Assembly (NCBI RefSeq): GCF_024498955.1
Contig: NZ_CP093311.1
Coordinates: 1,364,001-1,428,000 of the forward strand
DNA from: Thermomonas paludicola
Lineage (GTDB): Bacteria > Pseudomonadota > Gammaproteobacteria > Xanthomonadales > Xanthomonadaceae
DNA: 64,000 nt
Direction: 5' to 3'
In this document: one piece after another, positions 18,132 through 27,603 of the stretch
Position numbering within the stretch: position 1 is the stretch's first letter
Layout of the letters: each line of letters opens with the position of its first letter
Program-made: the position numbers and the translations under genes
The notes under the pieces: model-generated
What the model was told of the DNA's origin: nothing
Databases searched by the model: none
Seen by the model: the letters and a program-made list of their open reading frames with translations, nothing else

Positions 18132-19036
18132 GCTGGATCGCGCCTCCAGCCGCTGCGCGCGCGCACGGCATCGTCGCCCCGACCTGCACCCGGGGTCTGC
18201 TCATGCGCCTGCTGCTGGCGCTGCTGCTGTGCCTGGCCGTTCCCGGCATCGCCATGGCGCAGGCAGCCGCACCCACGGTCAGCCCTGTTGCGCCCGCTGC
18301 AGCTGCACCGGGCGCGGGCGCCGCTCCACCGTCCGCCGCTTCCCCGTCACTGTCGTCGCTGTCGTCCATGCCTGCGGTGAACGTGGGGCAGATCGGCAAG
18401 GAGCCGGTCAGCATGCCGATGCAGGTGTTGTTGCTGATGACCAGCATCACCCTGCTGCCGGCACTGCTGCTGGGCGTGACCGCGTTCACCCGCATCATCA
18501 TCGTGCTCAGCCTGCTGCGGCAGGCGCTGGGCACGGGGCAGACACCTTCGAACCAGATCCTGCTGGCGCTGGCGCTGTTCTTGACCGTCATGATCATGCA
18601 GCCGGTGCTGGACCAGGCGTGGACGGCAGGCATCGCCCCCTACCTGGATCACCAGATGGATTTCCGCACCGCGTGGACGGCAGCGTCCGCCCCGTTCCGG
18701 GCCTTCATGCTGGCGCAGGTGCGCAATACCGATTTGATGACCTTCGCCGGACTGTCGGGCAGTGGCCCGTACGCCACGCCGCAGGACGTGCCGTTCGGCG
18801 TGCTGGCGGCGTCGTTCCTGACCAGTGAGCTGAAGACCGCGTTCGAGATCGCGTTCCTGATCTACATCCCGTTCGTGATCATCGACCTGGTGGTGGCCAG
18901 CGTGCTGATGTCGATGGGCATGATGATGCTGTCGCCGATGCTGATCTCGGCTCCTTTCAAGATCCTGTTGTTCGTGTTGGTCGATGGCTGGGTGCTGGTC
19001 GTCGGCTCGATCGCGGGCAGCTTCAACCCCATTTGA
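18128..19036 (+). CDS. fliP: Flagellar export gate protein FliP
   Basis: 302 aa from the ATG that overlaps the fliO stop. An internal ATG at 18203 begins MRLLLALLLCLAVPGIAMAQ, an excellent cleavable signal peptide, and may be the true start (277 aa). A Pro/Ala-rich spacer precedes the conserved body: LLLMTSITLLPALLLGVTAF, TRIIIVLSLLRQALGTGQTP, ELKTAFEIAFLIYIPFVIID and the C-terminal membrane helices. FliP forms the five-subunit core of the export gate with FliQ and FliR. Confidence 0.95.
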   Translation: MSWIAPPAAARAHGIVAPTCTRGLLMRLLLALLLCLAVPGIAMAQAAAPTVSPVAPAAAAPGAGAAPPSAASPSLSSLSSMPAVNVGQIGKEPVSMPMQVLLLMTSITLLPALLLGVTAFTRIIIVLSLLRQALGTGQTPSNQILLALALFLTVMIMQPVLDQAWTAGIAPYLDHQMDFRTAWTAASAPFRAFMLAQVRNTDLMTFAGLSGSGPYATPQDVPFGVLAASFLTSELKTAFEIAFLIYIPFVIIDLVVASVLMSMGMMMLSPMLISAPFKILLFVLVDGWVLVVGSIAGSFNPI

Positions 19037-19049
19037 GCGGAGCGCGCAC

Positions 19050-19319
19050 ATGACGCCTGAAATTGCCCTGTCGCAGATCTCGCAAGGCCTGCAGCTGGCA
19101 TTGCTGCTGGGTGCCCCGCTGTTGTTGGCGGTCCTGGGCGTGGGCGTGGTGGTCGGCATCCTGCAGGCGGCCACCTCGATCAACGAGCCCACGGTCGCCT
19201 TCGTCTGCAAGGTGGGCGCGCTGGTCGGCACCCTGGCCATGACCGGCAATTTCCTGCTGGGCCGGCTGGTGTCGTTCACCACCGAACTGTTCCAGCAGAT
19301 TCCGCACCTGATCGGCTGA
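19050..19319 (+). CDS. fliQ: Flagellar export gate protein FliQ
   Basis: 89 aa, two membrane helices, the usual size. The sequence has the family's ALLLGAPLLLAVLGVGVVVG first helix and the loop QAATSINEPTVAFVCKVGAL before the second helix; LFQQIPHLIG closes it. The ATG at 19050 gives the family N-terminus MTPEIALSQISQG. Confidence 0.95.
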   Translation: MTPEIALSQISQGLQLALLLGAPLLLAVLGVGVVVGILQAATSINEPTVAFVCKVGALVGTLAMTGNFLLGRLVSFTTELFQQIPHLIG

Positions 19320-19334
19320 GGTCGCACCCGCGGC

Positions 19335-20123
19335 ATGGACACGGTCACCCTGACCACCGCGGACGGCCTCAACCTGTTCGCCCTGCTGGCGACCGTGCTG
19401 TGGCACGCCATCCGCATTGGCGCGGCGATGCAGGTGCTGCCCGCGATTGGCGGCAAGGGCATTCCGCCGCGGGCGCGCATGATCTTTACCCTGGCCCTGT
19501 CCGCAGCGCTGTCTGCCACGCTACCGGCGCCGCCGGCTGCCGCGGTGGACGCCATCACCGCACTCAACGTCCTTCGTGAATTCGCCATCGGCCTGTCCAT
19601 CGGCCTGATCCTGAAGCTGGCCTTCGAAGCCGGCATCCTGGCCGGCCAGTTTGCGTCGCAGGGCATGGCGCTGTCGTTCGCCACCATGGCCGACCCGGCA
19701 AACAACACCCAGATTCCGGTGCTGTCGCAGTGGTTCTACCTGGTGTTCGGGCTGGTATTCTTCACTCTGGATGCACACGTGGCGCTGATCCAGCTGTTGC
19801 TGGACAGCTATCGCACGCAGCCCATCGGCGCGCCGCTGGCCGACATGCAGGCGTTTCTTGCCAGCGTGCCGGGTTTTTTCCCGACCGTGCTGCGAACCGC
19901 GGTGCTGATGTCGCTGCCAGTCACCATCGCCATGCTGGCCATCAACATGGTGGTGGGCGTGCTTTCACGCGCCGCGCCCCAGTTCAATCCCATCCAGATC
20001 GGCATGCCCATCGCACTGTTGGCCGGGTTGGCGCTGCTGGTGGTTTTGGCACGGGAGTTGCTGGGTCCTGTGCAGGCGTTGTTCGGGCAGGCGTTCGAAG
20101 CCGCCCGCGCCGTCACGGGTTGA
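19335..20123 (+). CDS. fliR: Flagellar export gate protein FliR
   Basis: 262 aa, a polytopic membrane protein that completes the FliPQR gate. Recognisable parts are IRIGAAMQVLPAIGGKGIPP near the N-terminus, EFAIGLSIGLILKLAFEAG, and the segment AGQFASQGMALSFATMADPA with the following NNTQIPVLSQWFYLV. It ends AFEAARAVTG, four bases before flhB. Confidence 0.95.
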   Translation: MDTVTLTTADGLNLFALLATVLWHAIRIGAAMQVLPAIGGKGIPPRARMIFTLALSAALSATLPAPPAAAVDAITALNVLREFAIGLSIGLILKLAFEAGILAGQFASQGMALSFATMADPANNTQIPVLSQWFYLVFGLVFFTLDAHVALIQLLLDSYRTQPIGAPLADMQAFLASVPGFFPTVLRTAVLMSLPVTIAMLAINMVVGVLSRAAPQFNPIQIGMPIALLAGLALLVVLARELLGPVQALFGQAFEAARAVTG

Positions 20124-20127
20124 GACG

Positions 20128-21270
20128 ATGAGCGAAACTGGCGACCGCGAAGACCGTACAGAGTCCCCTACCAGCAAACGCCTTGCGGATGCGCGCAAGC
20201 GTGGCGATGTGCCGCGTTCACGCGAGCTGGCCAATGTCGCGGTTCTCGGTTCTTCGGTGATTGGCCTGATGGTGCTGGGGCCGCGCGTGGCGGGCTCGGC
20301 GATGGGCTGGATGCGGGGGGCGTTGGCGTTCGACCCGGCGCTGGTCGATCACCAGGATCGCTTGCTGCCGCACGCGATGGTGCTGCTGGCCAGCCTGGTA
20401 CTGCCGCTGCTGCCGCTGGTCGGCATCGCGCTGGCGGCGTGTTTCATCTCGCCCGCCATCATGAGCGGCCTGCGTTTCAGCGGGCAGGCGCTGCAGCCGA
20501 ACTTCAGCCGGCTCAATCCTGCCGCCGGCCTGGCACGCATGTACAGCCGCGAAGGCCGGGTGGAGCTGCTGCGTTCGCTGCTGCGCGTCGTGCTGGTCGG
20601 CGCGGTGGGGTATTGGGTGATTCGCAGGGCGATGCTGTCGATGCCGACGCTGCAGTACATGTCGGTCGAAGCGGCAGTCACCCAGGGCCTGGGCTTCATG
20701 CTGAAATCGCTGGCCGCGATGGTGGGTTCGATGGTGCTGCTGGCTGCAGTTGACGTGCCTTACCAGCGCTGGTCATGGGCTGAAAAGCTGAAGATGACCA
20801 AACAGGAAGTGCGCGACGAGCACAAGGAAAGCGAGGGCAACCCGCAGGTCAAGGGCAAGCTTCGGAACATGGCCCGGCAGCTGGCGCAACGGCAGATGAT
20901 GGAAGCGGTGCCCACGGCCGACGTGATCATCACCAACCCGACGCACTTCGCGGTGGCGCTGAAATACGAGGCCGGGAAGATGCGGGCCCCCAAGCTGGTG
21001 GCCAGCGGCGCAGGCGAAATCGCGCTGAAAATCCGCGAAATCGGCAACGCGCATCGCGTGACCATGGTCGAATCGCCGCCGTTGGCACGCGCGCTGTATC
21101 GCCACGCCAAGTTGAACCAGGAAATTCCGGTGCAGCTGTATGCCGCCGTCGCCCAGATCCTGAGCTACGTGTTCCAGCTGCGTCGCTGGCACCCGGCGCA
21201 AGGCCGGATGCCGGTGCCGCCGTCGGTGACGGTGGATCCCGCGCTTGACGACGGGCAGGCACCGCGATGA
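20128..21270 (+). CDS. flhB: Flagellar export switch protein FlhB
   Basis: 380 aa. Four membrane helices in residues ~30-210 are followed by the cytoplasmic domain with the autocleavage site NPTH (about residues 270-273, in ADVIITNPTHFAVALKYE). Cleavage there lets FliK switch substrate specificity from hook to filament. The charged N-terminus GDREDRTESPTSKRLADARK is typical. It overlaps flhA by 4 bp. Confidence 0.96.
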   Translation: MSETGDREDRTESPTSKRLADARKRGDVPRSRELANVAVLGSSVIGLMVLGPRVAGSAMGWMRGALAFDPALVDHQDRLLPHAMVLLASLVLPLLPLVGIALAACFISPAIMSGLRFSGQALQPNFSRLNPAAGLARMYSREGRVELLRSLLRVVLVGAVGYWVIRRAMLSMPTLQYMSVEAAVTQGLGFMLKSLAAMVGSMVLLAAVDVPYQRWSWAEKLKMTKQEVRDEHKESEGNPQVKGKLRNMARQLAQRQMMEAVPTADVIITNPTHFAVALKYEAGKMRAPKLVASGAGEIALKIREIGNAHRVTMVESPPLARALYRHAKLNQEIPVQLYAAVAQILSYVFQLRRWHPAQGRMPVPPSVTVDPALDDGQAPR

Positions 21271-23354
21271 GCACGCTGCCCAACGGCACCCCGCCGGGAA
21301 GTACGCTGAGCACCATTGGCCATGCCCTGCGCACGGGTGCCGCGGCGCCGATTGTCGTGCTGGCCATGCTGTCGATGGTGGTGGTGCCACTGCCACCGTT
21401 CCTGCTGGATGCGCTGTTCACGATCAACATCGCGCTGTCGCTGATGGTGTTGCTGGCGGTGGTGTACGTAAAGCGCCCGCTGGAGTTCTCGATCTTCCCC
21501 AGCGTGCTGCTGATGGTGACCTTGCTGCGGCTGTCACTGAATGTGGCGTCCACCCGCGTGGTGCTCTTGCACGGGCATCAGGGTGGCGCCGCTGCGGGCC
21601 ACGTGATCGAGTCGTTCGGCAACTTCGTGGTCGGCGGCAGCTATGCGGTGGGCATCGTGGTGTTCGCGATCCTCACCATCGTCAATTTCGTGGTGGTGAC
21701 CAAGGGCTCCGGGCGCATCTCGGAAGTGTCGGCCCGCTTCATCCTGGACGCATTGCCCGGCAAGCAGATGGCGATCGACGCCGACCTCAACGCCGGCCTG
21801 CTGACCCGCGAGGAAGCCAAGCTGCGCCGCGAGGAAGTCCGCAACGAAGCGGACTTCTACGGCTCGATGGACGGCGCCAGCAAATTCGTGCGCGGTGATG
21901 CCATCGCCGGCCTGCTGATCCTGTTCATCAACCTGATCGGTGGCGTGCTGATCGGCATGCTGCAGCATGGCCTGGGCTTCAGCGACGCCATGCAGACCTA
22001 CACCCTGCTGGCCATCGGCGATGGGCTGGTGGCGCAGCTGCCGGCACTGCTGGTGTCCACTTCGGTGGCGATGCTGGTCACCCGCGCGACCCGCGAGCAG
22101 GAAATGGGCGCTGCGGTGAGCGCGCAAGTCTTCGGCCAGCGTCGTGCGCTGACCGTGGCGGCCAGCCTGCTGGGCCTGATGGGGCTGGTTCCGGGCATGC
22201 CCAACCTGCCCTTCCTGATGCTGGCCGCAGTGTTGGGGTTCATCGCGTTCCGCATGAAGGACGCCGACGATGCCGAGGTGGTGACGGCGGGGAGCGAGGC
22301 GACTGCCACTGGCGCCACTGCGCTGACCGAATTGAGCTGGGACGAAGTGGGGCCGGTTGAACCGCTGGGCCTGGAAGTCGGCTACAAGCTGATCGCGCTG
22401 GTGGACAAGGCGCAGGGGGGCGAACTGCTGACCCGCCTGAAGGGCGTGCGCCGCAAGCTGACCCAGGACCTGGGCTTCCTGATTCCCGCCGTGCACGTGC
22501 GTGACAACCTTGAACTGGCCGCAGGGCAGTATCGCGTCCTGGTTCACGGGGTGCCGGTTGCCAGCGGCGAACTGCATCCCGACCGGATGCTGGCGCTGGA
22601 TCCCGGCCGTGTCTTCGGCCCGCTGGAGGGCATTCCCGGCAAGGATCCGGCATTCGGGCTGGATGCCACCTGGATCCTGCCCAGCCAGCGGGCGCATGCC
22701 GAATCGCTGGGCTACACCGTGGTCGATGCGGGCACCGTCATCGCCACGCATCTGTCGCATCTGGTACGCGAACGCGCCGCCGAATTGCTGGGCCACGATG
22801 AAGTCCAGCAGCTGCTGGCCAGCGTCGGCAAGGCGTCGCCCAAGCTTGTCGAAGACCTGACGCCCAAGCTGTTGCCGATGTCGGTGGTGGTGCGCGTGCT
22901 GCAGTCGCTGCTCGCCGAAAAAGTGTCGCTGCGGCAAATGCGACGGATCGTGGAAGCCCTGCTGGAGCACGGCATCCACACGCAAGACCCGGCCATGCTC
23001 ACCGCTGCGGTACGGGTGGCGCTGGGCTCGTTCATCGTGCAGGAACTGAACGGCATGGCCACCGAGCTGCCGGTTTTCACCCTGGCCCCGCAACTGGAAC
23101 GCATCTTGCAAGATTCCGTCAGCGGCCAAGGGGCCGCGTTGGAACCCGGACTCGCCGAACGGTTGCACCAGAACCTCAGCGAGTGCGTGGCGCGGCAGGA
23201 ACAGCGCGGCGAGCCCGCGATCCTGCTGGTGCCGGGCGGGATCCGCGCGGCGATTTCGCGGCTGGTGCGTCACAGCGTTCCGCAGTTGTCGGTCCTGGCC
23301 TATGGCGAGGTTCCGGAAGACAAGCGATTGCGGCTGCTGGGGGCGGTAGGCTGA
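21267..23354 (+). CDS. flhA: Flagellar export protein FlhA
   Basis: 695 aa, normal length. The N-terminal half has eight membrane helices with the FHIPEP signature region (SRLSLNVASTR-like: LLRLSLNVASTRVVL) and the charged loop GKQMAIDADLNAGLLT-REEAK that couples proton flow. The C-terminal cytoplasmic half forms the nonameric docking ring for chaperone-substrate complexes (LGLEVGYKLIALVDKAQGGE and onwards). It lies at the end of the fliL-flhA run, 24 bp before flhF. Confidence 0.96.
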   Translation: MSTLPNGTPPGSTLSTIGHALRTGAAAPIVVLAMLSMVVVPLPPFLLDALFTINIALSLMVLLAVVYVKRPLEFSIFPSVLLMVTLLRLSLNVASTRVVLLHGHQGGAAAGHVIESFGNFVVGGSYAVGIVVFAILTIVNFVVVTKGSGRISEVSARFILDALPGKQMAIDADLNAGLLTREEAKLRREEVRNEADFYGSMDGASKFVRGDAIAGLLILFINLIGGVLIGMLQHGLGFSDAMQTYTLLAIGDGLVAQLPALLVSTSVAMLVTRATREQEMGAAVSAQVFGQRRALTVAASLLGLMGLVPGMPNLPFLMLAAVLGFIAFRMKDADDAEVVTAGSEATATGATALTELSWDEVGPVEPLGLEVGYKLIALVDKAQGGELLTRLKGVRRKLTQDLGFLIPAVHVRDNLELAAGQYRVLVHGVPVASGELHPDRMLALDPGRVFGPLEGIPGKDPAFGLDATWILPSQRAHAESLGYTVVDAGTVIATHLSHLVRERAAELLGHDEVQQLLASVGKASPKLVEDLTPKLLPMSVVVRVLQSLLAEKVSLRQMRRIVEALLEHGIHTQDPAMLTAAVRVALGSFIVQELNGMATELPVFTLAPQLERILQDSVSGQGAALEPGLAERLHQNLSECVARQEQRGEPAILLVPGGIRAAISRLVRHSVPQLSVLAYGEVPEDKRLRLLGAVG

Positions 23355-23378
23355 CACTCGGACAACGGGACTTGATCC

Positions 23379-24914
23379 ATGAGAATCAAACGCTTCATCG
23401 CCCCCGACATGCGCTCCGCGCTGCGGCTGGTGCGCGAAGAGCAGGGGCCCGATGCGGTCATCCTGTCCAATCGCCCGACCGAAGGTGGCGTGGAGGTCGT
23501 GGCCGCGACCGACTATGACGAGGCACTGGTACAGCAGGCGTTGCGCACGATGGGAGCGCCCGCGCCGGACTTCCCGCCAACGATTGCCGCGCCCAGGCCA
23601 TTCACCAGCGAGACACCGCAGGGCCGCGCCGTGTTTCGCATCGACGGCGAGCCGGTTGCCTCCCGCGAAACTCCCGTCGAAGCCACACCCGTGCAGCCCG
23701 CGGCGCGCCAGCCCAGCCGCCTGGAGCAGGTCATGGCCGTGCTGAAGTCCCCGCGCGCCAGTCAGGTCTCCGCCAAGCCAGCAGCCCCCGCCGTGCCGGT
23801 CGTTGACCTGCAGGACGTGCCTGCCCTGGATTTTGCCGATGTGCTGCGCAGCACGGCGCCCTCGCCTGCGATGGAACCGGAGGTGCCTGCGTTCCTGCTG
23901 CCCGACAGCGAGCCCGCGCACTTCCTGCCCGCCGTGTCCACCGCGCACGTCCCCACGCCCCCGCCGGCACCCACGCTGGCTCCCGCCCTGCGCGTGGTGG
24001 AGGCCGATCCCGGGGTGACCGCGATGCGTGCCGAACTGGCGGCCATGCGCACGATGATCGAACGCGAACTGGGGCAATTGTCGGTGGAGCGCCTGCGCGG
24101 TTCACCGGCCCGCGCTGCCGCGCTGGACGCGCTGATCGCATTCGGATGCGACGACACGCTGGCCCAGCGCGTGGCCGCCCGCCTCGATCCCACCCTGCCC
24201 GCCGATGCCATCGCCGCGCCACTGCGCGCCGAACTCGCCATGCAATTGCCTGTTGCCGGCGAGGACCTGCTGGAACAGGGCGGCATTCTCGCCGTGCTGG
24301 GTCCCACCGGCGCGGGGAAGACCACCACGATCGCCAAGTTGGCCGCCCGCTATGCCGCCCGCCATGGTGCGCGCGATGTGGCCTTGATCAGCGCCGACAG
24401 CGAACGCGCCGGCGCCCGTGAACAACTGCATGTCCTGGGGCGGCGATTGGGCGTGACGGTCTGCGATGCCGACGGTCCGGACGCGCTGACGCAGGCGCTG
24501 GAACAATTGTCCGACTACCCGTTGGTCCTGATCGACACCGCCGGTCACGGCCTGCGCGACCGCGCCCTGCTGCGGCAGATCCTGTGGGTGCGTTCCGCCA
24601 GCAATGTGCGCAGTCTGCTGTTGCTGCCCGCGAATGCGCACCCGGCGGATCTGGGCGAACTGCTGCGGCGCTATCGCCCTGCCGCCCCGGAAGGCGTGAT
24701 ACTGACCAAGCTGGATGAAACCGTCTGCCCGGGGGCTGCGCTCTCGGTGCTGGTGCAGCACGAGCTGCCGTTGATCTATACCACCGCCGGCCAGTGCGTA
24801 CCCGATGACATCGACGTTGCCGATGGCATGCATCTGGCGGCTATGCTCGACTTCCCGCGCCGCGGCCCTGCCACCACCACCCACCACGACGAAGGCCAAC
24901 ATGCATTCGCCTGA
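23379..24914 (+). CDS. flhF: Flagellar placement GTPase FlhF
   Basis: 511 aa. An SRP-type GTPase that marks the pole for flagellum assembly. The N-terminal B domain (MRIKRFIAPDMRSALRLVRE) precedes a long Pro/Ala-rich linker (about 65-210), the N helical domain and the G domain with GPTGAGKTTTIAKLAARYAA (about 307-326), LISADSERAGAREQL, LIDTAGH and GVILTKLDE. In the second motif the usual D(T/S)xR arginine context is altered (DSERAGA). FlhF with FlhG sets position and number of polar flagella, so this gene pair predicts polar flagellation. Confidence 0.93.
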   Translation: MRIKRFIAPDMRSALRLVREEQGPDAVILSNRPTEGGVEVVAATDYDEALVQQALRTMGAPAPDFPPTIAAPRPFTSETPQGRAVFRIDGEPVASRETPVEATPVQPAARQPSRLEQVMAVLKSPRASQVSAKPAAPAVPVVDLQDVPALDFADVLRSTAPSPAMEPEVPAFLLPDSEPAHFLPAVSTAHVPTPPPAPTLAPALRVVEADPGVTAMRAELAAMRTMIERELGQLSVERLRGSPARAAALDALIAFGCDDTLAQRVAARLDPTLPADAIAAPLRAELAMQLPVAGEDLLEQGGILAVLGPTGAGKTTTIAKLAARYAARHGARDVALISADSERAGAREQLHVLGRRLGVTVCDADGPDALTQALEQLSDYPLVLIDTAGHGLRDRALLRQILWVRSASNVRSLLLLPANAHPADLGELLRRYRPAAPEGVILTKLDETVCPGAALSVLVQHELPLIYTTAGQCVPDDIDVADGMHLAAMLDFPRRGPATTTHHDEGQHAFA

Positions 24915-25761
24915 CCCTACCCGCAACGCGAACGCCCCCCTCGCCGCGCCGCGCGTCATCGCCGTGACCGGCGGCAAGGGCGGCGTCGGCAAGACCACGG
25001 CTTCCATCAATCTGGCGATGGCCTTGCAGAACGCCGGCCAGCGCACCCTGCTGCTGGACACCGACCTGGGTTTGGCCAATGTCGATGTCATGCTGGGACT
25101 GTCGCCACGGTTCACGCTGGCCGACGTGTTCGCCGGCCGCTGCGAATTGCGCGAAACCGTGATCGAAGGCCCGCGCGGCCTGCTGGTAGTGCCCGCCGCC
25201 TCGGGCAAGCGCCACATGACCGAACTGCTGCCGCAACAGCACGTCGGCCTGGTCAATGCGTTCTCGCAGCTCGACATCCCGCTCGACGTGATGGTGGTGG
25301 ACACCTCTGCCGGCATCTCGGACAGCGTATTGACCTTCTGCCAGGCGGCGCAGGACGTGATCCTGGTGGTGTGCGACGAGCCCGCCTCGGTCACCGACGC
25401 CTATGCCCTGGTCAAGGTGCTCAGCCGCGACCGCGGCGTGAACCGGATCCAGGTGCTGGCCAACCAGGTGCCCAATGCCAATGAAGGACGCAGCCTGTTC
25501 GAAAAGCTGGAACGGGTCACCTCGCGCTTTCTCGACGTGACGCTGTCCTATTTGGGCGCGATCCCGCGTGACGAATGGTTGCGCCTGGCAGTGCAGCGCC
25601 AGGAAGCCGTGGTGGATGCATTCCCCACCGCGCCTGCATCGCTTGCGTATAGTGAAATCGCGCGCAAGATTGGCAAGTGGCAGGCCCCGCAGGGACCGCG
25701 GGGGCATGTCGAGTTCTTCACCGAGCGTCTGGTCGCAGCACAGGGGAATGCATGCGCATGA
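24901..25761 (+). CDS. flhG: Flagellar number regulator FlhG (FleN), MinD-type ATPase
   Basis: 286 aa. A deviant Walker A VTGGKGGVGKTTASINLA (about 21-38) and LLLDTDLGLANVDVMLGL mark it as a MinD/ParA-type ATPase; VVDTSAGISDSVL is the switch II region. FlhG limits flagellar number by stimulating FlhF and, in Pseudomonas, by blocking FleQ. The ATG at 24901 overlaps the end of flhF by 14 bp and gives a short basic N-terminus. The gene overlaps fliA by 10 bp. Confidence 0.92.
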   Translation: MHSPDPTRNANAPLAAPRVIAVTGGKGGVGKTTASINLAMALQNAGQRTLLLDTDLGLANVDVMLGLSPRFTLADVFAGRCELRETVIEGPRGLLVVPAASGKRHMTELLPQQHVGLVNAFSQLDIPLDVMVVDTSAGISDSVLTFCQAAQDVILVVCDEPASVTDAYALVKVLSRDRGVNRIQVLANQVPNANEGRSLFEKLERVTSRFLDVTLSYLGAIPRDEWLRLAVQRQEAVVDAFPTAPASLAYSEIARKIGKWQAPQGPRGHVEFFTERLVAAQGNACA

Positions 25762-26507
25762 ATACCGGGGCCGCCCAATATCGAGCACAGCAGAACGGTG
25801 ACGCCGCTGCCATTGTCGGGCGCCACTCCGAACTCGTACGCCGCATCGCCCACCACCTGGCCGCACGGCTCCCCTCCAACGTCGAAATCGACGATCTGAT
25901 CCAGGCCGGCATGATCGGACTGATCGAGGCCGCCCGGAATTTCCAGTCCGATCAGGGCGCCACCTTCGAGACCTACGCATCAATCCGCATCCGTGGCTCC
26001 ATGATCGACGCCATCCGCGCCGGCGACTGGGTGCCGCGCTCGGTGCATCGCCGCTACCGCGACGTGGTGGCGGCAACCCGTGCCATCGAGCAGCGCGAAG
26101 GGCGGGCCGCCAGCGCCCAGGAAATCGCCAGCGCGCTGGGCATGAGCATGGACGACTACCACCACATCCTGCAGGACGCATCGCGCGGCCAGCTGCTGAG
26201 CCTGGACGAATACGCCGACGAGCACGATGGCGAGCCACGGCTGGAACACCACGACAACATCACCCCCGCCCGCCGCTTCGAGGTCGGCGCGTTCCGCAGC
26301 GCGCTGGGCGATGCCATCGACAACCTGCCCGAGCGCGAGAAAATGGTGCTCTCCCTGTACTACGAGCAGGAACTGAATCTGCGCGAGATCGGCGCCGTGC
26401 TCAACGTCAGCGAATCGCGGGTGTGCCAGATCCATGGCCAGGCAATGCTGCGCCTGCGCTCCCGGCTGACCGACTGGCGCAGCGAGATCGACGCCGACGA
26501 CAGCTGA
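25752..26507 (+). CDS. fliA: RNA polymerase sigma-28 factor FliA
   Basis: 251 aa. Controls the late flagellar and chemotaxis genes, of which several promoters are visible in this window. Region 2 includes DDLIQAGMIGLIEAARNFQ and FETYASIRIRGSMIDAIRAGDW (-10 recognition). Region 3 follows VPRSVHRRYRDV. Region 4 has LPEREKMVLSLYYEQELNLREI and SESRVCQIHGQAMLRLR (-35 recognition). A second in-frame ATG lies two codons downstream. No FlgM (anti-sigma) gene is in the window. Confidence 0.95.
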   Translation: MRMNTGAAQYRAQQNGDAAAIVGRHSELVRRIAHHLAARLPSNVEIDDLIQAGMIGLIEAARNFQSDQGATFETYASIRIRGSMIDAIRAGDWVPRSVHRRYRDVVAATRAIEQREGRAASAQEIASALGMSMDDYHHILQDASRGQLLSLDEYADEHDGEPRLEHHDNITPARRFEVGAFRSALGDAIDNLPEREKMVLSLYYEQELNLREIGAVLNVSESRVCQIHGQAMLRLRSRLTDWRSEIDADDS

Positions 26508-26549
26508 GGCCACGTCCAGCCAATTTCGCAATTCATGCGGTCGGTCACA

Positions 26550-26576
26550 TCAAGTTCCCGCTGGCCTGGCCGATAA
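26550..26576 (+). promoter_or_regulatory. Sigma-28 promoter of cheY-cheZ-cheA
   Basis: TCAAGTTC (26550-26557), then GCCGATAA (26569-26576), 15 bp between TCAA and GCCGATAA. Full -10 consensus, best site in the window, 27 bp before the cheY start. Confidence 0.92.
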
Positions 26577-26603
26577 CGACGACGAATATCATCAGGATTT
26601 TGC

Positions 26604-27002
26604 ATGGACATGGACAAAGGCATCCGCATCCTCATCGTTGACGACTTTTCGACCATGCGCCGCATCGTCAAGAACCTGCTCAACGACCTGGGATTCACCA
26701 ACACCGCGGAAGCAGACGATGGATCGACGGCCCTGGTCGAGCTGAAAAAGGTCCATTTCGACCTGATCATCACCGACTGGAACATGCCCGGCATGCCCGG
26801 CATCGACCTGTTGAAGGCGGTACGCGCCGATCCGGCGCTGGCCAAGATCCCGGTCCTGATGGTCACCGCCGAGGCCAAACGCGAGCAGATCATCGAGGCC
26901 GCGCAGGCGGGCGTGAATGGCTACGTCATCAAGCCGTTCACCGCGGCCACCCTCGAAGACAAGCTGGCCAAGATTTTCGAACGGCTGGAGAGCGCCGCAT
27001 GA
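26604..27002 (+). CDS. cheY: Chemotaxis response regulator CheY (first set)
   Basis: 132 aa receiver domain. It carries the acidic pocket ([17 protein letters not shown]), phospho-acceptor Asp in [14 protein letters not shown], Thr in VLMVTAEAK and Lys in [12 protein letters not shown]. The [11 protein letters not shown] helix and VIKPF are those of motor-controlling CheY, so this is the likely FliM-binding form. It is first in an operon with cheZ and cheA and overlaps cheZ by 4 bp. Confidence 0.95.
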   Translation: MDMDKGIRILIVDDFSTMRRIVKNLLNDLGFTNTAEADDGSTALVELKKVHFDLIITDWNMPGMPGIDLLKAVRADPALAKIPVLMVTAEAKREQIIEAAQAGVNGYVIKPFTAATLEDKLAKIFERLESAA

Positions 27003-27601
27003 GCCCCCCCTCCTTGCCGACCGACGACTCGCACATCGTCGAACGCCTGCACGCCGCCATGGCGGCATTGGAACAAGGCGATTCCGGCGTATGGCGGCAC
27101 CACCTCGACTCGTTGCTCGAATGGCGGCGGCAGCCGGTGGTGGAAAGCCTGATCAAGCTGGCGCGAGAGCTGGACGATCTGGAACGCGCCATCGAAGTGC
27201 GCATCCCCAATTCACAGCTGCCGCCCGACGGCCTGCCGGACGCGTGCAGCCGGCTGGAACACGTGGTGAAGATGACCGAGGAGGCGAGCATGCGCACCTT
27301 GGACCTGGCCGATGAGTGCCGCACCCTGCTCGGCACCATCGGGCCCGAGCACGAAGCCACCGTGGACGCGATCCGCAGCCGCCTGTCGTCGATGGTCGAG
27401 GCGCAGAGCTTCCAGGACCTGACCGGGCAGATCATCCAGCGCGTCATCCACCTGATCCGCTCCCTGCAATCGGGGCTGGGCGACATCCAAGCCCTGCACG
27501 GCGACCCCAACAAGGGCCATGGCCCCAGCGTGGCCGGCGTGGATCGCCCGGCCGCCACCCAGGACGAAGCCAACGATCTGCTGGCAGCACTCGGGATCTG
27601 A
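26999..27601 (+). CDS. cheZ: CheY-phosphate phosphatase CheZ
   Basis: 200 aa. A long four-helix-bundle protein that removes phosphate from CheY. The catalytic helix is intact: [20 protein letters not shown], whose Gln of the TGQ motif attacks CheY-P. The C-terminus [12 protein letters not shown] is the conserved tethered CheY-docking helix. Both features point to the adjacent CheY as partner. Confidence 0.95.
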   Translation: MSPPSLPTDDSHIVERLHAAMAALEQGDSGVWRHHLDSLLEWRRQPVVESLIKLARELDDLERAIEVRIPNSQLPPDGLPDACSRLEHVVKMTEEASMRTLDLADECRTLLGTIGPEHEATVDAIRSRLSSMVEAQSFQDLTGQIIQRVIHLIRSLQSGLGDIQALHGDPNKGHGPSVAGVDRPAATQDEANDLLAALGI

Positions 27602-27603
27602 CC